Part shown: in pieces, positions 19,078 through 27,553 of the stretch
Layout of the letters: every line of letters starts with the position of its first letter
How positions within the stretch are numbered: position 1 is the stretch's first letter
Source: Mycobacteroides chelonae CCUG 47445
GTDB taxonomy: Bacteria; Actinomycetota; Actinomycetes; Mycobacteriales; Mycobacteriaceae
Direction of reading: 5' to 3'
DNA length: 64,000 nt
NCBI RefSeq assembly: GCF_001632805.1
Contig: NZ_CP007220.1
Span: 3,348,001 to 3,412,000, forward strand
Program-made: the position numbers and the translations under genes
The notes under the pieces: generated by a model
What the model saw: only the letters and a program-made list of their open reading frames with translations
Told to the model about the DNA's origin: nothing
Databases searched by the model: none

Positions 19078-19950
19078 TTACTCCTGGCCGGCCGCCGCGC
19101 CGATTTCCGACGCCGCACCAACGGACCTCAGCCGTTTGAGATAACGAACATCGGCTTCGTCCTTGTTGAGCAATGCCATGAAGTCGGCCACACCGAAGTC
19201 GGGATCGTGGGCGGGTTCTCCGAGGACCTTCGCGCCGAGCCGCAGATATCCACGCATCAGCGCGGGAACCTGCACTTTGGCGGGCGGCTTGATGTCGTCG
19301 AGCCCCATCCCGTCGACAACGACCGGGTTGTAGGGGCGCACCGTGTGTTCCGGCGCGGCGGCGTGCCGCTTCATCACGAAGTCGCGCACGGCACGCACCT
19401 GGCTGCCGGGTGCGTGTTCGGGGTTGTCCTGCATGGGAACCGAGATGCATCCGGTGACGTAGGTGTAGTCGCAACGGTCCAGGTAGGCCAGAATTCCGGC
19501 CCACATCAGCAGCACAACCGCGCCGTTGCGGTGATCGCCCCGAACCACGGCGCGTCCCATCTCCACCAGCTGGGGACGCAACGCATCGAGCCCACTGATA
19601 TCGAATTCCGTTGCGCTGTAAAGCCCTCCGGCGGCAATGGCGCCGGGCGGGGGCAGCATCCGGTAGCAGCCCACCACGTCACCCGAGGTGTCCTCACGCA
19701 CCAGCAGGTGATCGCAGTGCTCGTCGAAACGGTCGGCGTCGCGTCCCTCGAACGCTGCCGGGGTGCTCGCGAGCTGGAATCCGGGCTCGCTGCTGAACAC
19801 GTCGTATCGAAGCCGTTGTACGGCATCAATATCGGCGGGATCGTTCGACAGCAGCAGGGTGTACCGAGGACCCGGTAGGGCACCTCCGGCACCCTCCGCT
19901 ACGTCTGAGATGGATTGATCTGCGGCGATGAGAACTGAAGCGGTACTCAT
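19078..19950 (-). CDS. OlsB-like GNAT N-acyltransferase (Rv3027c-like)
   Basis: The 290-residue protein resembles the OlsB/hemolysin-type acetyltransferase family, which transfers a 3-hydroxyacyl chain from acyl carrier protein to ornithine. Family features are the RLRYDVF segment, DRFDEHCDHLLVRE, VGCYRML, the EMGRAVV strand and DFMALLNKDE near the end. It is coupled to a PlsC-like acyltransferase with a 2-bp gap. The 278 bp upstream of its start contain no convincing gene, only lower-GC sequence that presumably includes the promoter. Confidence 0.75.
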   Translation of the reverse strand: MSTASVLIAADQSISDVAEGAGGALPGPRYTLLLSNDPADIDAVQRLRYDVFSSEPGFQLASTPAAFEGRDADRFDEHCDHLLVREDTSGDVVGCYRMLPPPGAIAAGGLYSATEFDISGLDALRPQLVEMGRAVVRGDHRNGAVVLLMWAGILAYLDRCDYTYVTGCISVPMQDNPEHAPGSQVRAVRDFVMKRHAAAPEHTVRPYNPVVVDGMGLDDIKPPAKVQVPALMRGYLRLGAKVLGEPAHDPDFGVADFMALLNKDEADVRYLKRLRSVGAASEIGAAAGQE

Positions 19951-20228
19951 GACTGCGAGATTCGCCGAGTTATGCGGCGGAACGGCATCGGAAGCGTGTC
20001 GTGTCCATGCACGATCCGTTAATTGCGGCGTTCAGTACTCCAAATGCGTGCTTGCGCCAGTGAATACCTAAGGCAAACGGGGAGCTAACGGACGCTACGC
20101 CGATACTCGCTCCCCGCCGCACGTGAGCGGTTCCTTCCCCATCGACCAGCACCAACATCACTCGCCGGGTTTGCGCTTCATGGTGACAACGAACCGCGGC
20201 GCGGAGTCGGTGCGGCGGCGCAGCGCGA

Positions 20229-20972
20229 TTACCGGCGGGCGATCCAGTCGGCGAATCTCGTCCGCGCCAGCACCCCGTCATCGCCGGTGACCAGACTGAA
20301 GTCATCCACAGGCGTCCCGAAATAGGTAGCACTCGGGTCGACCACCACCGGTTTGTCGTCACCACGCGCGTCAAGCACTGCCTGCGCCATCTCGGCGAAC
20401 GAAATCTTCTCCGGTCCACCGATATTGATGATGCCGTTGCGCGGCTCGGCCTCCGCGGCCTGGGCCACCTGTGCGGACACATCGTCTGCGGCGATCAGCT
20501 GAATACGGGCGTCAGGCACGCGAACCTCGTCTCCGACGACCAGTGTCTCGGTGATGGACTCTGCGAACTCCTGGAACTGAGTGGCCCGCACGATCGTGTA
20601 CGGCAGTCCGGATTCGATGATGATGTTTTCCTGCGCCACTTTCGCCCTCATGTACCCACTGTCCGGCAGACCATCCGCACCGACAATGGAGAGTGTGACG
20701 TAATGACCGACACCGGTCTGGTTCGCCGCATCAACGAGATTGCGCGCCGCGGCAGTGAAGAAATCCATCACCGGCCCGTCCTCGAAAGACGGAGAATTGA
20801 CAACGTCGACAACCACATTCGATCCAGTGAGCGCGTCCACCAAACCGTCGCCCGTCAACACATTCGCGCCAGCGGATAGCGACGCCGCCACCACTTCATG
20901 ACCGTCGGCGATGAGCAAAGAAACCACCCGCGAACCGATTTGACCGGTGGCACCAACAACTGTGATTTTCAT
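20229..20972 (-). CDS. NmrA-like/atypical SDR NAD(P)-binding protein
   Basis: The 247-residue protein begins MKITVVGATGQIGSRVVSLL, the GxxGxxG dinucleotide motif of atypical short-chain dehydrogenases, and continues with NVVVDVVNSPSFEDG, HYVTLSIVGADGLPDSGY and YTIVRATQFQEF, the pattern of NmrA/NAD(P)H-binding proteins. The usual Tyr-x3-Lys catalytic pair is not obvious, as is common in this subgroup. ATG at 20972 with GAAAGG upstream is chosen over a start 27 bp earlier. It appears monocistronic; function may be redox sensing or reduction of a small carbonyl compound. Confidence 0.8.
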   Translation of the reverse strand: MKITVVGATGQIGSRVVSLLIADGHEVVAASLSAGANVLTGDGLVDALTGSNVVVDVVNSPSFEDGPVMDFFTAAARNLVDAANQTGVGHYVTLSIVGADGLPDSGYMRAKVAQENIIIESGLPYTIVRATQFQEFAESITETLVVGDEVRVPDARIQLIAADDVSAQVAQAAEAEPRNGIINIGGPEKISFAEMAQAVLDARGDDKPVVVDPSATYFGTPVDDFSLVTGDDGVLARTRFADWIARR

Positions 20973-21086
20973 TGTGCGATTACCTTTCTCGTCTCGCATA
21001 CAACAGTCGCAGCTCGGCGCCGGATTGGGAAACGTTCCGCCATTTAATCTGCTGTCTCGGCCCCAGCGCTGAGGGCGCGGCGAGCA

Positions 21087-21857
21087 CTAGGCCGGAACTC
21101 GCGAACGTAGTTCGTTCGCGATCTTCTGCAGGGTGTCTTCGGTCTCGGGTGGACCGGTGAGCATGGCCACCGCCAATGTGTCGCGGGATCCGCCGGAGGT
21201 CGAGGCAAAGGCGCATGTCATCGCGATCCGGACCACGCGCATGCCGTTTCCGAGGGCTCCTGTCATCCGGGCGTAGGACGTGACATCGTCGATCGGCTTC
21301 CAGGCTTGAGCATCGACCGGTAGCTTCGCGCGCACCTTGTCCTGGATCGACTTACCGCATCCGTCGGCGCACCGACTGGAACCGATCCAGCCGGCCGCTC
21401 CACCAACGTTGGCCTCGTCCATGCACGTGATGCGCTTGTCCAGCGGTTTGTTCTCGGTGTGCAGACACCCCCACCCCTTGGGCAGGTTGAAGTCGAACGC
21501 TATGTACGAGGGCATCGAGATGGGCTGGAGTTTCTCGCCCGGCCCGTACGTCGCGCCGCCGAGTGGCCCCGTGGACCCGTTGGGAGGCGGGATCACCCCG
21601 GAGGTCGGTGCGGGAGGCACCGGCGTCCGTGTCACCGGGGACTCCCCCGGGGCCATGACGGCGAAACCCACGATGTTGCGCTGAGACCCGACGGAGACGA
21701 CGCCAATCACCAACCCCAGCACAACCGTGCCCAGAAACGCCGAAAGGACTACCCAGGGCGCTCGACTCGGTGGTCGAGGCTCTGGGTAGTCCAGTGGCAT
21801 ACCGTCAGCCGCCCCCTGAGGTTGGATGTCGCCGGCGTGGCGGCTCCAGGGCTCCAT
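21087..21857 (-). CDS. Membrane-anchored exported protein of unknown function
   Basis: I do not recognise this 256-residue protein. It has a short cytoplasmic Pro-rich N-terminus (YPEPRPPSRAPW), one transmembrane helix (VVLSAFLGTVVLGLVIGVV, residues about 36-54), a Pro/Gly-rich linker and an extracytoplasmic domain with cysteines at GCLH, ITC, RCADGC and MTCAF that could form two or three disulfides. It starts 8 bp after the etfA stop, so it is cotranscribed with the electron-transfer flavoprotein genes, although no functional link is apparent. Confidence 0.7.
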   Translation of the reverse strand: MEPWSRHAGDIQPQGAADGMPLDYPEPRPPSRAPWVVLSAFLGTVVLGLVIGVVSVGSQRNIVGFAVMAPGESPVTRTPVPPAPTSGVIPPPNGSTGPLGGATYGPGEKLQPISMPSYIAFDFNLPKGWGCLHTENKPLDKRITCMDEANVGGAAGWIGSSRCADGCGKSIQDKVRAKLPVDAQAWKPIDDVTSYARMTGALGNGMRVVRIAMTCAFASTSGGSRDTLAVAMLTGPPETEDTLQKIANELRSRVPA

Positions 21858-21865
21858 GGGGTTAT

Positions 21866-22822
21866 TTAGCCCTTGCGAGCCTTCACGGCCTCAGTGAGCT
21901 GCGGTGCGACGTTGAACAGGTCACCCACCACACCGAAGTCGGCGATCTCGAAGATCGGTGCTTCTTCGTCCTTGTTCACCGCGACGATGGTCTTCGAGGT
22001 CTGCATGCCGGCGCGGTGCTGGATGGCGCCGGAGATACCCAGCGCGACGTACAGCTGCGGCGACACGGTCTTACCGGTCTGACCCACCTGGAACTGACCC
22101 GGGTAGTACCCGGAGTCCACCGCGGCACGCGAGGCACCGACAGCGGCACCCAGAGAATCGGCGAGCTCCTCGACGACGCTGAACTTCTCGGCGCTACCGA
22201 CACCACGACCGCCGGACACGACGATGCTGGCCTCGGTGAGCTCCGGACGGTCTCCACCGACCACCGGCTGACGCGAGGTCACCTTGGTGGCGTTCTCGGC
22301 AGGCGCGGGCACCTCAACGGCAACCTGCTCGCCCGCACCGGCGGCCGGCGCGGCCTCGACGGCACCCGGACGCACGGTGATGACCGGGGCGTCGCCGTTG
22401 GCCTGAGCCTCGACGGAGAACGCGCCACCGAAGATCGAGTGCAGGGCCTTGCCGCCCTCACGCACCTCGATGACATCGGTCAGCAGGCCCGAGCCCAGGC
22501 GTGCGGCCAGGCGTCCGGCCACCTCCTTGCCCTCGGTGGTCGCGGCGATCAGGATGCCGGCGGGGCTGGCGGTCTCGGCCAGGCTGGCCAGCAGGTCGAC
22601 CTTGGGGGTCACCAGGTAATTGTCGACGACGTCGGACTCGGCGACGTAGATCTTGGCGGCGCCGGCCTCCTTGAGACCGTCGATCAGCGGCGCGGCGGTA
22701 CCTGCCGGACCGGCCACCACGGCCGAGGGCTCGCCCAGAACGCGGGCGGCGGTGATGAGTTCGGCGCTTACCTTCTTGAGCGCACCCTCTGAATGCTCAA
22801 CGAGCACAAGTACTTCAGCCAT
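21866..22822 (-). CDS. etfA: Electron transfer flavoprotein alpha subunit
   Basis: The 318-residue FAD-binding subunit of the electron transfer flavoprotein accepts electrons from acyl-CoA dehydrogenases. The N-terminus ([20 protein letters not shown]) and the C-terminal FAD domain ([37 protein letters not shown] and [18 protein letters not shown]) are all conserved. It follows etfB by 34 bp. This matches the Rv3028c-Rv3029c order of M. tuberculosis. Confidence 0.97.
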   Translation of the reverse strand: MAEVLVLVEHSEGALKKVSAELITAARVLGEPSAVVAGPAGTAAPLIDGLKEAGAAKIYVAESDVVDNYLVTPKVDLLASLAETASPAGILIAATTEGKEVAGRLAARLGSGLLTDVIEVREGGKALHSIFGGAFSVEAQANGDAPVITVRPGAVEAAPAAGAGEQVAVEVPAPAENATKVTSRQPVVGGDRPELTEASIVVSGGRGVGSAEKFSVVEELADSLGAAVGASRAAVDSGYYPGQFQVGQTGKTVSPQLYVALGISGAIQHRAGMQTSKTIVAVNKDEEAPIFEIADFGVVGDLFNVAPQLTEAVKARKG

Positions 22823-22856
22823 AACTTTGCTTTCTCGTTTCTGTATTTAGGGAGTC

Positions 22857-23648
22857 TTAGATGATCTTTTGCGCAACCAGGAACTCGGCGACCTTGGTGC
22901 CGCCTTCGCCCTCGTCGGTGATCTTCTCGCCCGCGGTCTTGGCGGCCTTGGGAGTCGAGGACAGCACGGTCGAACCGGCGTTCGCGACACCCACCTCGTC
23001 GGCCTCCACGCCGATCTCGGCCAGGGTCAACACGGCAACTTCCTTCTTCTTGGCGGCCATGATGCCCTTGAAGGAGGGGAAGCGGGGCTCGTTGATCTTC
23101 TCGGTGACGCTGACGATGGCCGGCAGAGTGGCCTCGACCTCGAACACACCCTCGTCGGTCTCGCGCTCGCCCTTGACGACGCCGCCCTCGACGGTCAGCT
23201 TGCGCAGGTGCGTGAGCTGCGGCAGACCGAGGTACTCGGCGATGATCGCGGGAATGGCACCGGAGCGGCCGTCGGTGGCCTCGTTACCGGCGATAACCAG
23301 CTCGACACCCTCGACCTGACCCAGCGCACGGGCCAGGGCCCAGCCGGTCTGGATGGCATCGGACCCGTGCAGGCCCGGGTCGAGCAGGTGGACTGCCTTG
23401 TCGGCACCCATGGACAGCGCCTTACGGATGGCCTCGGTGGCCTTCTCCGGGCCTGCCGACACGACGGTCACGACCGAGTCGCCACCCTCGCGCTCCTTGA
23501 TGAGCAGCGCTTCCTCAACGGCACGCTCGTTGATCTCGTCGAGTACCGCGTCGGCGGCTTCCCGGTCGAGCGTGAAGTCACCGTCGGTGAGCTTGCGCTC
23601 CGACCAGGTGTCTGGGACCTGCTTGATCAGGACCGCAATGTTCGTCAT
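22857..23648 (-). CDS. etfB: Electron transfer flavoprotein beta subunit
   Basis: The 263-residue beta subunit carries the AMP-binding part of the electron transfer flavoprotein heterodimer. The N-terminus MTNIAVLIKQVPDT, the VIAGNEATDGRSGAIPAIIAEYLG segment, the VEATLPAIVSVTEKINEPRFPSFKGIMAAKKK signature region and the C-terminal KVAEFLVAQ are typical. ATG at 23648 is chosen because the 43 residues encoded upstream are not family-like. It is the first gene of the etfB-etfA-membrane-protein operon. Confidence 0.97.
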   Translation of the reverse strand: MTNIAVLIKQVPDTWSERKLTDGDFTLDREAADAVLDEINERAVEEALLIKEREGGDSVVTVVSAGPEKATEAIRKALSMGADKAVHLLDPGLHGSDAIQTGWALARALGQVEGVELVIAGNEATDGRSGAIPAIIAEYLGLPQLTHLRKLTVEGGVVKGERETDEGVFEVEATLPAIVSVTEKINEPRFPSFKGIMAAKKKEVAVLTLAEIGVEADEVGVANAGSTVLSSTPKAAKTAGEKITDEGEGGTKVAEFLVAQKII

Positions 23649-23747
23649 AAGTCTCCGATCGTCCTTCCTCTTCGCTGTCTGCCAGCGGTGTGCTGGCCAT
23701 CTGCTGCGTGGTGGTTCCGCGCGCACCCGTACTACGCCAGTCGCACT

Positions 23748-23793
23748 GTCACGTTTCGTGACTAATCCGGCGAACAAAGTTACTCACGGGTAA
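23748..23793. promoter_or_regulatory. Two dyads in the etfB / Rv3030-like divergent promoter region
   Basis: GTCACG-TTT-CGTGAC (23748-23762) is a perfect inverted repeat; 17 bp on lies TTAC-N6-GTAA (23780-23793). Both sit in the 252-bp region between etfB and the methyltransferase gene and look like transcription-factor operators. The regulators are unknown. Confidence 0.45.
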
Positions 23794-23900
23794 TATACGG
23801 AGTTCGCCCGTACACCATAGCCGGTTCACCCCTGGTTTCCGGCCTGTGATCTGGGCCACCAGTATTAAGACACGGCGTTCACCCGATAGCCTGCCAAACG

Positions 23901-24719
23901 ATGAACTCGCACCTGACCGACCCGCACCCGGCTGACCCTCTTCGCGCAAGCGGCTCATCAGCCGATGACCCGGACGCCTTGGCGCTGACCGGGGAGCGGA
24001 CCGTGCCCGGGATCGCCGAGGAGAACTACTGGTTCCGCCGCCATGAAGTGGTGTACGAGCGGCTCAGCAGCCTGTGTGCAGAACGCAGGGTGCTCGAGGC
24101 GGGCAGCGGCGAGGGCTACGGCGCCAACATGCTGGCCGGTGTGGCCGAGCACGTCATCGGGCTGGATTACGACGAGTCGGCGATTGCGCATGTGAAGGCC
24201 CGGTATCCGCGCGTGGACATGCGTGCCGGAAATCTGGCGGACCTGCCGCTCACCGATGGTGCGGTGGACGTGGTGGTGAACTTCCAGGTCATCGAGCACC
24301 TGTGGGACCAGGGACAGTTCATCCGCGAGTGCGCCCGCGTGCTCAGCCCCGGCGGCTCCCTTCTGATCAGCACACCGAATCGCATCACCTTCTCCCCCGG
24401 GCGCGATACCCCGCTGAATCCGTTCCACACTCGCGAGCTGAATGCCGCCGAACTCACCGAACTCCTTGTGGAAAACGGCTTTTCGGTGGACGGTGTTTAC
24501 GGTGTCTTTCACGGACCACGGCTTCGCGAGCTCGACGCCAAATACGGCGGTTCGATCATCGATGCGCAGATCGAGCGTGCGGTCGCCGGCGCGCCGTGGC
24601 CACAGGATCTGCTCGCGGACATCACAGGTTTGACCACCGAGGATTTCGAAATCATCGACGCGGGGGAACGCGACATTGACCAGAGTCTGGATCTGGTTGC
24701 CATTGCGGTGATTCCGTGA
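23901..24719 (+). CDS. SAM-dependent methyltransferase, Rv3030-like (methylglucose lipopolysaccharide)
   Basis: The 272-residue class I methyltransferase has motif I VLEAGSGEGYGANML, an acidic loop after LDYDES, and VVNFQVIEHLWDQ in the post-I region. It heads the conserved methyltransferase/GH57/GT4 block known in M. tuberculosis as Rv3030-Rv3031-Rv3032, genetically linked to 6-O-methylglucose lipopolysaccharide, which regulates fatty acid synthase I. A role in methylating that polysaccharide is inferred from this position. Its stop overlaps the next start as GTGA. Confidence 0.85.
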   Translation: MNSHLTDPHPADPLRASGSSADDPDALALTGERTVPGIAEENYWFRRHEVVYERLSSLCAERRVLEAGSGEGYGANMLAGVAEHVIGLDYDESAIAHVKARYPRVDMRAGNLADLPLTDGAVDVVVNFQVIEHLWDQGQFIRECARVLSPGGSLLISTPNRITFSPGRDTPLNPFHTRELNAAELTELLVENGFSVDGVYGVFHGPRLRELDAKYGGSIIDAQIERAVAGAPWPQDLLADITGLTTEDFEIIDAGERDIDQSLDLVAIAVIP

Positions 24720-26269
24720 CGGAGAAGGTTCCTGGGCTGTTCACCATGGTGCTGCATACGCACCTGCCATGGCTTGCCAACCACGGGCGCTGGCCGGTTG
24801 GCGAGGAATGGCTGTATCAGTCCTGGTCGGCCTCCTACCTCCCGTTGTTCAAGGCGCTTCGGACGCTGGCGGCCGAGGGCCGGGAAAACCTGATCACTCT
24901 CGGCATCACACCGGTAGTGGCCGCGCAGCTGGATGATCCACACTGCCTCACCGGGCTGCACAGCTGGCTGGCCAATTGGCAACTGCGCGCCTTCGAGGCC
25001 GCCACCATCACCAGTACCGACGCCGAACCCGGCACCGCCTCCAGCCCGGAGATGCTGCGCGCCTTCGGGGTCCGCGAATACCGCAGCGCCACAAACGCTC
25101 TCGATGAGTTCGATCAGTACTGGCGACATGGTGGCAGCGGGCCGCTGCGCAGCCTCATCGATGCAAGGGCGATTGAGCTGCTGGGCGGTCCCCTCGCCCA
25201 TCCATTCCAGCCGCTACTGCACCCCCGGCTGCGCGAGTTCGCCCTGCGCGAGGGATTGGCCGATGCCGCACAGCGTTTCGGGCATGCACCGACCGGCATC
25301 TGGGCGCCGGAATGTGCCTACGCCCCGGGCATGGAGGAGGGTTACGCGGCCGCAGGGGTCAACCACTTCATGGTGGACGGGCCATCTCTGCAGGGAGACA
25401 CCTCACTGGGCCGTCCGGTGGGCGACTCAGATGTGGTGGCGTTCGGGCGCGATCTGACGGTCAGTTACCGGGTGTGGTCACCGAAGTCCGGCTATCCCGG
25501 CCATGCCGCCTACCGCGACTTCCACACCTACGACCATGACACCGGCCTTAAGCCCGCGCGAGTTACCGGACGCAATGTGGCACCGGAAGCCAAGGCGCCG
25601 TACGACCCCGAGCGTGCCGACGGAGCCATCGACGTCCATGTCCGTGACTTCGTGGATACCGTGCGCCAGCGCCTGATCGCCGAGTCCGACCGCATCGGGC
25701 GGCCCGCGCATGTCATCGCGGCGTTCGACACCGAACTGTTCGGCCATTGGTGGTACGAGGGACCGATGTGGCTCGAACGTGTGCTTCGCGCCCTGCCCGA
25801 GGCCGGAATCCAGGTGGGCACCCTGGAGCAGGCTCGCGAAGGCGGATACGTGGGCAAGCCTTTCGACTTGCCTGCCAGCTCATGGGGTTCCGGTAAGGAC
25901 TGGCATGTGTGGAACGGCGAGAAGGTGGCCGATCTGGTGCAGCTGAACACCGAAGTGGTCGACACCGCCCTCACCGCGGTGGACAAGGCACTCAACGAAC
26001 AACCCGCACCGCACACCCGTAATCGGGTAGCCGATCAGATCCTGCGTGAGGCACTGCTGACCGTCTCCAGCGACTGGCCCTTCATGGTCAGCAAGGACTC
26101 GGCGGCCGACTACGCGCGCTACCGCGCGCATCTGCACGCGCACGCCACCCGCGAGATCGCCGCGGCACTGGCCAGTGGACGGCACGATGCCGCAATCCGT
26201 TTGGCCGACGGTTGGAACCGTGCGGACGGGCTGTTCGGCGCGCTTGATGCCCGGAGGCTGCCACGATGA
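24716..26269 (+). CDS. GH57 1,4-alpha-glucan branching enzyme, Rv3031-like
   Basis: The 517-residue GH57 protein is predicted to introduce alpha-1,6 branches into the glucan of methylglucose lipopolysaccharide. GH57 signatures are HTHLPWLANHGRWP at the N-terminus, TGIWAPECAY with the nucleophile Glu, and IAAFDTELFGHWWYEGP with the catalytic Asp, followed by a helical C-terminal domain containing SSDWPFMVSKDSAADYARYR. GTG at 24716 overlaps the methyltransferase stop by 4 nt. A 28-bp gap separates it from the glycosyltransferase. Confidence 0.9.
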   Translation: MTEKVPGLFTMVLHTHLPWLANHGRWPVGEEWLYQSWSASYLPLFKALRTLAAEGRENLITLGITPVVAAQLDDPHCLTGLHSWLANWQLRAFEAATITSTDAEPGTASSPEMLRAFGVREYRSATNALDEFDQYWRHGGSGPLRSLIDARAIELLGGPLAHPFQPLLHPRLREFALREGLADAAQRFGHAPTGIWAPECAYAPGMEEGYAAAGVNHFMVDGPSLQGDTSLGRPVGDSDVVAFGRDLTVSYRVWSPKSGYPGHAAYRDFHTYDHDTGLKPARVTGRNVAPEAKAPYDPERADGAIDVHVRDFVDTVRQRLIAESDRIGRPAHVIAAFDTELFGHWWYEGPMWLERVLRALPEAGIQVGTLEQAREGGYVGKPFDLPASSWGSGKDWHVWNGEKVADLVQLNTEVVDTALTAVDKALNEQPAPHTRNRVADQILREALLTVSSDWPFMVSKDSAADYARYRAHLHAHATREIAAALASGRHDAAIRLADGWNRADGLFGALDARRLPR

Positions 26270-26297
26270 ACAAGACCGTCGCGCGAGAGGCTCATCA

Positions 26298-27542
26298 ATG
26301 AGAATTCTGATGGTTTCGTGGGAGTACCCACCGGTGGTCATCGGCGGGCTGGGCCGGCATGTGCATCACCTGTCCACCGAGCTGGCCGCGGCCGGGCATG
26401 ACGTGGTGGTACTCACCCGGCGCCCATCAGGTACCGATCCGGCGAGTCACCCGACATCCGACGAGATGTCCGAAGGCGTCCGGGTGGTGGCGGCTGCCGA
26501 GGATCCACACGATTTCGATTTCGGCACCGACATGATGGCCTGGACTCTGGCCATGGGACATGCGATGGTCCGCGCCGGATTGGCCTTGGGCCTCAAGGGT
26601 TCCGGCGATTGGCGGCCCGACGTCGTCCACGCCCACGATTGGCTGGTGGCACACCCCGCGATCACCCTCGCCGAGCATTTCGACGTGCCCCTGGTATCGA
26701 CGTTGCACGCCACCGAGGCCGGCCGGCACAGCGGCTGGGTCTCGGGACGCATCAGTCGACAGGTGCATTCGGTGGAATGGTGGCTGGCCCGCGAATCGGA
26801 CTCGCTGATCACGTGCTCTGCCTCGATGCTCGATGAAGTGACCGAGCTGTTCGGACCGGAGCTGCCCCAGGTTCACGTCATCCGAAATGGCATCGACGTC
26901 ACCCGCTGGGTGTTCGCTCCCCGATTGCCTTCCGACGGCACGGCACCGGTGCTGCTTTTCGTCGGGCGACTTGAATACGAAAAGGGCATCCACGATGCCA
27001 TCGCGGCGCTGCCCAAGATCCGGCGCGCGCACCCCGGAACCGTGTTGGCGGTCGCCGGTGATGGCACTCAACAGGATTGGCTCCTCGAGCAGGCGCGTAA
27101 GCACAAGGTCGTCAAGTCCGTGCAGTTCCTGGGCAATCTGGACCATGAGGGGCTGTTGCAGTGGCTGCACCGCGCCGACGCCATCGTGCTGCCCAGCCAC
27201 TACGAGCCATTCGGCATCGTGGCGCTCGAGGCTGCCGCCGCTGGCACTCCCCTTGTCACATCCAACGTCGGCGGGCTCGGCGAGGCCGTCATCGACGGCG
27301 CGACCGGCTTGTCCTTCACGCCGCGCGATGTGGCGGGAATCGCGGATGCCGTCAAACGCACCCTCGATGACCCGGCCGGTGCCGCCGAACGTGCCGTAGC
27401 GGCGCGCGCACGTCTCACCGCGGACTTCGACTGGGCGACTGTCGCCGACGAAACCGCTCAGGTATATGTGGCGGCCAAGCGTCGCGAACGGGAACCGTTC
27501 GGACGCAGCGTAATCGTCGAGCGTCCGCTGCCGGACCGGTAG
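26298..27542 (+). CDS. GT4 alpha-(1,4)-glucosyltransferase, Rv3032-like
   Basis: The 414-residue GT-B retaining glycosyltransferase is the same length as M. tuberculosis Rv3032, implicated in elongating methylglucose lipopolysaccharide and cell glucan. Motifs are SWEYPPVVIGGLGRHV at the donor-acceptor cleft, VHAHDWLVAHPA, the FVGRLEYEKGIHD domain boundary and the EX7E motif HYEPFGIVALEA. ATG at 26298 gives the family N-terminus MRILMVSWEYPP; a longer frame upstream lies inside the GH57 gene. The carboxylic acid reductase gene starts 11 bp after its stop. Confidence 0.92.
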   Translation: MRILMVSWEYPPVVIGGLGRHVHHLSTELAAAGHDVVVLTRRPSGTDPASHPTSDEMSEGVRVVAAAEDPHDFDFGTDMMAWTLAMGHAMVRAGLALGLKGSGDWRPDVVHAHDWLVAHPAITLAEHFDVPLVSTLHATEAGRHSGWVSGRISRQVHSVEWWLARESDSLITCSASMLDEVTELFGPELPQVHVIRNGIDVTRWVFAPRLPSDGTAPVLLFVGRLEYEKGIHDAIAALPKIRRAHPGTVLAVAGDGTQQDWLLEQARKHKVVKSVQFLGNLDHEGLLQWLHRADAIVLPSHYEPFGIVALEAAAAGTPLVTSNVGGLGEAVIDGATGLSFTPRDVAGIADAVKRTLDDPAGAAERAVAARARLTADFDWATVADETAQVYVAAKRREREPFGRSVIVERPLPDR

Positions 27543-27553
27543 AGAGGCCCCTA

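Noticed and set aside
19951..20228. Minus-strand frame in the gap before the OlsB-like gene containing a cupin-like stretch
   Set aside because: The frame continues through the NmrA-like gene as a shadow, and the segment VLVDGEGTAHVRRG alone is too short to call a pseudogene.
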